This document shows, one piece after another, positions 58,785-64,000 of a stretch of 64,000 bases of DNA. The notes under the pieces were generated by a model. The model saw only the letters and a program-made list of their open reading frames with translations. It ran no database searches and was not told the origin of the DNA. This DNA is from Chamaecrista fasciculata (taxonomy: Eukaryota; Streptophyta; Magnoliopsida; Fabales; Fabaceae), in NCBI GenBank assembly GCA_003254925.1, contig QANZ01012267.1:54931-118930 (forward strand), given 5' to 3'. The number at the start of each line of letters is the position of its first letter. Position 1 is the first letter of the stretch. The position numbers and the translations under genes are program-made.

Positions 58785-60190
58785 AGATTTCAACATCTTT
58801 TGAATTTGGTCATATTTCTCTCATTTTATGTCTGAATGCAACAAAATCAGAATTATAGATTACTTTTGACGAATTTTTTCTTTAGAATCGTACGTTGACA
58901 AACGAAGTCAAATAATACTCCGACGTAAGTTCATCACATAGGAAACTAATTCATTTCAGAATATCCAAGTCTTGTTGGTCAAGTAACACATTTTTTTTTT
59001 GTGGACAGTAACACATACACTTTCAATTACAAGAAAAAAAAAAAAAAGTAATCTTGATCGAATCCAATCCCTAATTAAGGATAACTTGTAATTATAACCT
59101 TTAACTATATATTTCCATTCTTTGTTCATTTAGTTTTAGTTTCCCACCATGTTGTATTAATGATCATTATCTTTGATTCTTCTAACTAAAAATGATTATT
59201 TTATAATAATTATTTCTGAATATAGAGAGGCAAGCAGCTTTCAAAATCGTCATTATCTTTAATTTTTCCCACTAAAGATCTGTTTATAATAATTATTTCC
59301 GACTACAAATAGGCGTGCGGTTTTCAATTAACCGTCATTATCCTTAATTCTTCTTTCTAATGATTTTTATATAACAATTATTTCTGAATATATACAAAGA
59401 GGTGTGGGGTTTCAAATTTTTCGTATGTCATGCATGGACAAGGAGGCAGATATAAAGGCAACATAGAAAGCAAAAGAAAAAAAAAATTATCTTCATGACG
59501 GAAGCATTACAAGTTAGTGACAAGAAAAAACCTGACACTATAGTTATAGGATACTAAATTGGTCTGATTCCATTGCATTCATTAAAAGTGAAAGCGTTTT
59601 GTAATAGAGAAATATAATGATATTTTCATGCATATTTTGTCCACTCGATCATTAATTTATTATAGAATAATATTGTGTGATATAAAAGGTATATGTTAAA
59701 ATAAATATCTTCGCTTCACGTTGAATGGTGTACAGAGTATACAAATTGCATTATGTCATTAAATAAATCAATCAATCATGCATCCTAATCCTGTTCAAAT
59801 CAAATAATAATATATTTCCTTATCACAATGACCAATTTGGAAATCGCTTTAAAATTTTTCACTTGCCAATAATTGGAAATACAAAATGATTGACTTAATT
59901 AATTAATAAATAAATGGGCTACAAGATTATATATATAAAAAATATATATATCTATCAACCCGAGATATATGGAACATATATAAAGTCAAAACAAACGAAA
60001 AGTGCTTAATTATAGAACGTAAAAGTGTACCGCTTGAGCGAACCCACTTGTCTTTTGCTTCTCCCTTTAATTTTGGTTTTTTAACTCTTCTCTTTTTGGT
60101 TTTCTCTGTTTCTTTCTTTGGAATAGAAACTATTCCGAAGAGGTTTGGGACTATGAGTGTTCAACTGTTCAAGGTCGGGTTAGAGTCCGA
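58785..60190. other. Intergenic with a small repeat fragment
   Basis: 58785-58935 is a scrap of the 'tctctcattttatgtctg' family. Three related blocks ('aatgattattttataataat') recur near 59190, 59275 and 59360, a degenerate local repeat of about 85 bp. No gene. Confidence 0.4.
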
Positions 60191-60194
60191 TTCG

Positions 60195-60616
60195 GGTCAA
60201 ATTGAGTCATTTTTTTTTTCTTAAAACAATATGTACTCGGGTCTCAATTTGGTCCTATAACTTTTTTTGTTGCAGTTTTGGTCCCATGTCTGTGCAAAAA
60301 GTTGCAGATTTGATCCCGTATCACTTTGGTCCCATATATTTTGGTCAGATTGTAGAATTGGTCCCATATCTTTGCAAAAGGTTTCATCGCCAGTCCCACT
60401 TGATCCAAATATATGAGACCAATTCTGCACATGACCCAAAGATATAAGACCGATTCTGCAACTTAGCTAAAAAATATAAGACCAATTCTGAAACGTGAAC
60501 CAAAGATATGTGGCAAAAAATGTAACACATGACCATATATATCTGCAACTTGAACAAAAAATACGGGACTAAAAGTGCAACAAAAAAAGTTATGGGACCA
60601 AAAGTGCACTTTGACC
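60195..60616. mobile_element. Foldback element of 'ttggtccca' units
   Basis: Left GGTCAAATTGAG and 'aactttttttgttgcag' pair with right 'gtgcaacaaaaaaagtt' and GCACTTTGACC. Symmetric near 60400. No target duplication seen. Related to 32690-33735. Confidence 0.55.
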
Positions 60617-60861
60617 TAATTTAATTTAAAAATATTATTTCAAATATATAAATATATATTAAAAAAATAATAATAAAATGACTATACTAAAACTGAGTCC
60701 AGAAGTCTTAAAGTCGAGGCTCGATTCGTCCAAATTGTCATCCCTAATATAAGTACAAGTACAGTAAACATTTTTCTTCTTGATTTTGTTTTTTAAAAAT
60801 TATCTCTAAAATACAATTTAAGAGTTTTGGACCTATCATCTATATGTCAGCCTCCCAAATA

Positions 60862-61332
60862 GGGGTGAACATGAATTTTCAAACTTGGTTTGGTTTGGAT
60901 CTGGATACTGGATATCCGATAGGATACTGGTTGTGAAAAATAAAAAATTATCGTATATTGGGTGGATACAGATATTACTTCAACTATTTGATATTCGTCC
61001 GAAATGAACAGATAGTTAGGATATCTGGTATCCATTATCCTATAATATAAATATTTTATACATTTTTATTATATTTTGAATTATTTTATTTTAATTAACG
61101 AATATTGGGTATCAGATATATCCGATTTTTGAATTAAGATATCCTATCACATATCCATTATTTTCGGGTATTTCGAATATTTATGATACCCATCAGATAC
61201 TGAATATCAGATATGGTACAAGTACAAATATTAAATTATCAGGTACGATAGGGTATGAATATTGGATAGGATGAACAAAAATAGATACGAATAGTGACAA
61301 AATGACCGGGTACCATACCCGTCGTCATCTTT
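60862..61332. mobile_element. hAT-like non-autonomous element, inverted copy
   Basis: 'ggatatccgataggatactgg' style units end in 'ccgggtaccatacccgtcg' and 'tcatcttta', the reverse of the TAGGGATGGCAACGGGTA end of 20324-20820. Confidence 0.5.
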
Positions 61333-61446
61333 AATTGTACTATGAGCCAAATGTGATAATTTAATATGATGATCATTTCTTAAAGATTAATTTTGTCACA
61401 TGACAATATTTTGTAAATCGTATTTAATGATTAAACGTAGTTGTAA

Positions 61447-61810
61447 ATCATATTTAACAATTGGTAAATTACACAGAAGGTCCCTGTGATTTGATCTATT
61501 TACAAAAAGGGTCTTTATGGTTTAAAAAGTGGCAAATAAGGACCTGTGGTTTGCCCCGTTAACAAAAAGGGTCCTGAGGTATATTTCCGTCCAAAATTTG
61601 ATGAAATTCTTGGCTAAAATACTATTTTAAGACCCTAACTATTAACTTTTATACGTTTAACTCTCTATTTGTGTGAGAGAAGGACTTTGACAAAAAAAAA
61701 ATAAAAGTTTCATAGTAAGAAAAGTTTATATCAATTTAATCTTTTTTGTATCAAAGTCTTTCTCTCATACAAATAGGGAGTTAAATATCTATGAATTTTT
61801 TGTAAAAAAA
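61447..61810. repeat. Foldback fragments
   Basis: 61447-61600 matches the arm of the 37834-38246 MITE ('ggtaaattacacagaaggtcc', 'taacaaaaagggtcctgagg'). It is followed by a separate palindrome: 'aactctctatttgtgtgaga' at 61659 pairs with 'tctctcatacaaatagggag' at 61764. Confidence 0.5.
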
Positions 61811-61814
61811 TTAA

Positions 61815-63115
61815 AAATAAAAACAAAATGTCACAATTAACTCATTTAAGAAACAAAAAATTCTTGAACTAACAAAGTCTATCACAATAAATGGTTGAAG
61901 TTTTAAAATATGATGTCTTATATTTGAATTAGATCGTATTTATAAAAAAAAATCTTTATCAATAGAAACAAAACTCACTCGATGATCTCTATATTTTGTG
62001 AGGAGGAATTTCTTGATGTCGATTAAGGGATATTGTGGAAAGATAAAAGTATAACTCATTTTAATAATCTCTACACATCAAAAAGAATAGTGTTTAACAA
62101 TCAGCTAAGGAAATCACCTGATTTTTTATCCAAAAAAAAAATCTAGAATATTTTGGAGGAGAAATTATGGTAAATTTCGTGAAGTCATGAAATCGAGAGG
62201 TCCATGCACAGCCATGCATGCAATCACAATTAAGAATTAACAGTGATAGTTCATATTTGCTAGTACTGATATTTTGTGATAGTATGGAATTCGTACATAG
62301 ACGATTTATGATTGGCCCCACCATATCCTTTTTAGTGGTAGTCTCCTATGCAAGGTAGTCAGTAAGAGAAAGAGAAAATAAAAATTAAAGGAAAAAAGGA
62401 AGAAGAAGAAAACAAAGCTGTGATTTGAGTTTTCCTTTTCTTTCTATCAATTTCTCACTTAAAAAGCCATATAGCCTTTTAGTATGTATGTAGCTAAGAA
62501 ATTTATGATGGACTTGGTTCCAAATGGCTAAAGATTGTCAAATTTGGGACAAGTGGAGATAAACAGGATTACAACCCAACGATATTCTATTTCAATTAGG
62601 TGGAATATTTATATATATGGACAAAAATAAATAATAAATTCACTATAAGCCAACCATGAGACTAATGTGCTATATTTACTTGAAGTAAAGTTACAATAGG
62701 ATGAGAATTTGTATACTAGCTAGCAAGTTATTTTAAAAAAAAGAGTTTGGCTAAATGCCTCTCTTTTCTTTTCGAAGTAATTTCTTTTTAGAAAATTATA
62801 CGTACTCCACTTAAATAAATTTGGCTAATTACAAGCTATAAACAAGGGTTAGGCTTCTTTTCTTATTAAAGTGATCCTAATATGCTAGATGACTTAGGTT
62901 GACTTTAGTAGATGTGTTGGTATATTGTATATATAGTTAGTGGTGAAGTGTGATGAATTTTTTTCTCACAAATATTTTGCTGAAATTAAAGTAATCTGTT
63001 TAAGATACTATTAGATATTAAATGTCATTATATCAAACTTAACCCCTGTTAGTAGTGTGTAAATTTTGTAGCTTATATCCTTTAATTTGAAAACAATTAA
63101 TATATATATATATAT
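61815..63115. other. Intergenic, no feature seen
   Basis: AT-rich. No gene. A (TA)n tract at 63100-63120 abuts the next element. Confidence 0.4.
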
Positions 63116-63120
63116 ATATA

Positions 63121-63430
63121 CCTATACTATATTATATGTGTGAGGGTGTTTTTGGTTGGTCAAAAATAATAAAATTAAAAATTAAAAAAATAAAAAATAA
63201 ATATGTGGAACTTGATAATTGACTGATTGTATAGATAATGAGAGAAAGAAAGTAGTAGATGAGATTTAAGAAAGTGAAAACTTATTATTTGGTCTTTTAA
63301 TTTTTATACTTCTAATGATTTAGTCCTTGAATAATAGAAATATACTATTTAGTCATTGAATAACTACAAATGTCAAATCAAACGTTATATACATACTTCC
63401 GTGCCCGTCAGGGCACGGAAAGCCCCTATT
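63121..63430 (+). mobile_element. Helitron-like element abutting copy 3
   Basis: Starts CTATACTATATTATATGTGT then 'gagggtg'; ends hairpin CCGTGCCCGTCAGGGCACGG followed by AAAGCCCCTAT, one base off CTAG. Its 3' end lies 5-6 bp before the next Helitron starts. Confidence 0.6.
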
Positions 63431-63435
63431 ATATA

Positions 63436-63615
63436 TCTTATATTATATGGCTCCACCCCTTTCTGGTCGTCCATGTTTAAAACTATAGTCTATGAAATTA
63501 AAAATAAGAGAAAATTTACTATTTGGTCTCTCTTTCTTTATTAAGTTAACAATTTAGTCCCTTATTTATTTTACATACATATTTGCGTGCCCGTTAGGGC
63601 ACGCAAAGCCCCTAG
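63436..63615 (+). mobile_element. ~180-bp non-autonomous Helitron (copy 3)
   Basis: Starts TCTTATATTATATGGCTCCA after A. The 3' end has a perfect hairpin (GCGTGCCC 63585-63592, loop GTTA, GGGCACGC 63597-63604), then AAAGCCC and CTAG at 63612-63615 before T. Confidence 0.85.
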
Positions 63616-64000
63616 TATATATATATATATATATATGTTAGAGATGAAAATTGATAAAAGCCTCATTATATTCAAGATTTTACAACTCTTAACTAATTTT
63701 TTTCCTTCAATTACACCAATATTATATGTATTTTGAAAAGCAAGATGAAGTTGGATCATAAAGGTTAGTTAGGCCTTTGTAGTTGGCCCATGGTGCAAAA
63801 TTAGTCTGATTACTACTTATCTATTAGGGTTATATAATTAAAAATGAGCTGGCACAAATTAAGTGATTGGGTTATCTAACAACTCTGATTTTTTTAAATT
63901 AAACAAATTCAAATCCATTTACATTAATTATAAAAAAAAATTATTAAACATGGCTGATTAATTTCTTTTTTTTTTTGTTCCCACACCACTAAGTCATGCA
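63616..64000. other. Window end, no feature seen
   Basis: A TA tract followed by AT-rich sequence without a gene. Confidence 0.4.

Overview
This window is AT-rich nuclear DNA from a flowering plant, almost certainly a eudicot. It has spliced genes with GT..AG introns, a tandem series of clade III SWEET sugar transporters, a plant NAC transcription factor, and a dense bed of plant transposable elements (MULE-type and hAT-type foldbacks, Helitrons, Copia/Gypsy solo LTRs, LINEs, tRNA-derived SINEs). The species cannot be named from sequence alone; an asterid is a weak guess.

Five protein-coding genes are supported, all assembled from exons. SWEET copy A (3829-6227, +), SWEET copy B (40236-41605, +) and SWEET copy C (49719-51496, +) form a same-strand cluster spread over about 48 kb. 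A and C share the same first five exon lengths (46/37/214/162/120 bp). B lacks intron 1 and carries a long charged tail. Between A and B lie a NAC083/VNI2-like NAC gene (7990-8971, -, two exons) and a mitochondrial TIM8 chaperone gene (14925-16113, +, two exons) with a telo-box and a site II element upstream. The SWEETs should move sucrose or hexoses across the plasma membrane. NAC and TIM8 look like unrelated neighbours.

Most of the rest is transposon sediment, and several insertions can be defined to the base by target-site duplications (TSDs). Two copies of one MULE-type foldback have perfect 9-bp TSDs (5178-5643 inside intron 4 of SWEET A; 14149-14593 upstream of TIM8). Two solo LTRs have perfect 5-bp TSDs (30112-31231, 35880-36428). 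A LINE-derived retroposon has a 10-bp TSD (38993-39483). A hAT-like element (32877-33559) sits inside an older foldback. A degraded Copia-type element (54037-58361, TSD CACTC) splits a LINE whose two halves lie on either side. Three copies of a ~180-bp Helitron (46147-46327, 55797-55975, 63436-63615) share a hairpin-7nt-CTAG 3' end.

No tRNA, rRNA, CRISPR array or prokaryotic-style system is seen. I found no wholly new biological system. The most interesting leads are divergence of pocket residues among the SWEET copies, the odd poly-Phe first exon of SWEET A, intron loss and the low-complexity tail in SWEET B, and the nested transposon stratigraphy.
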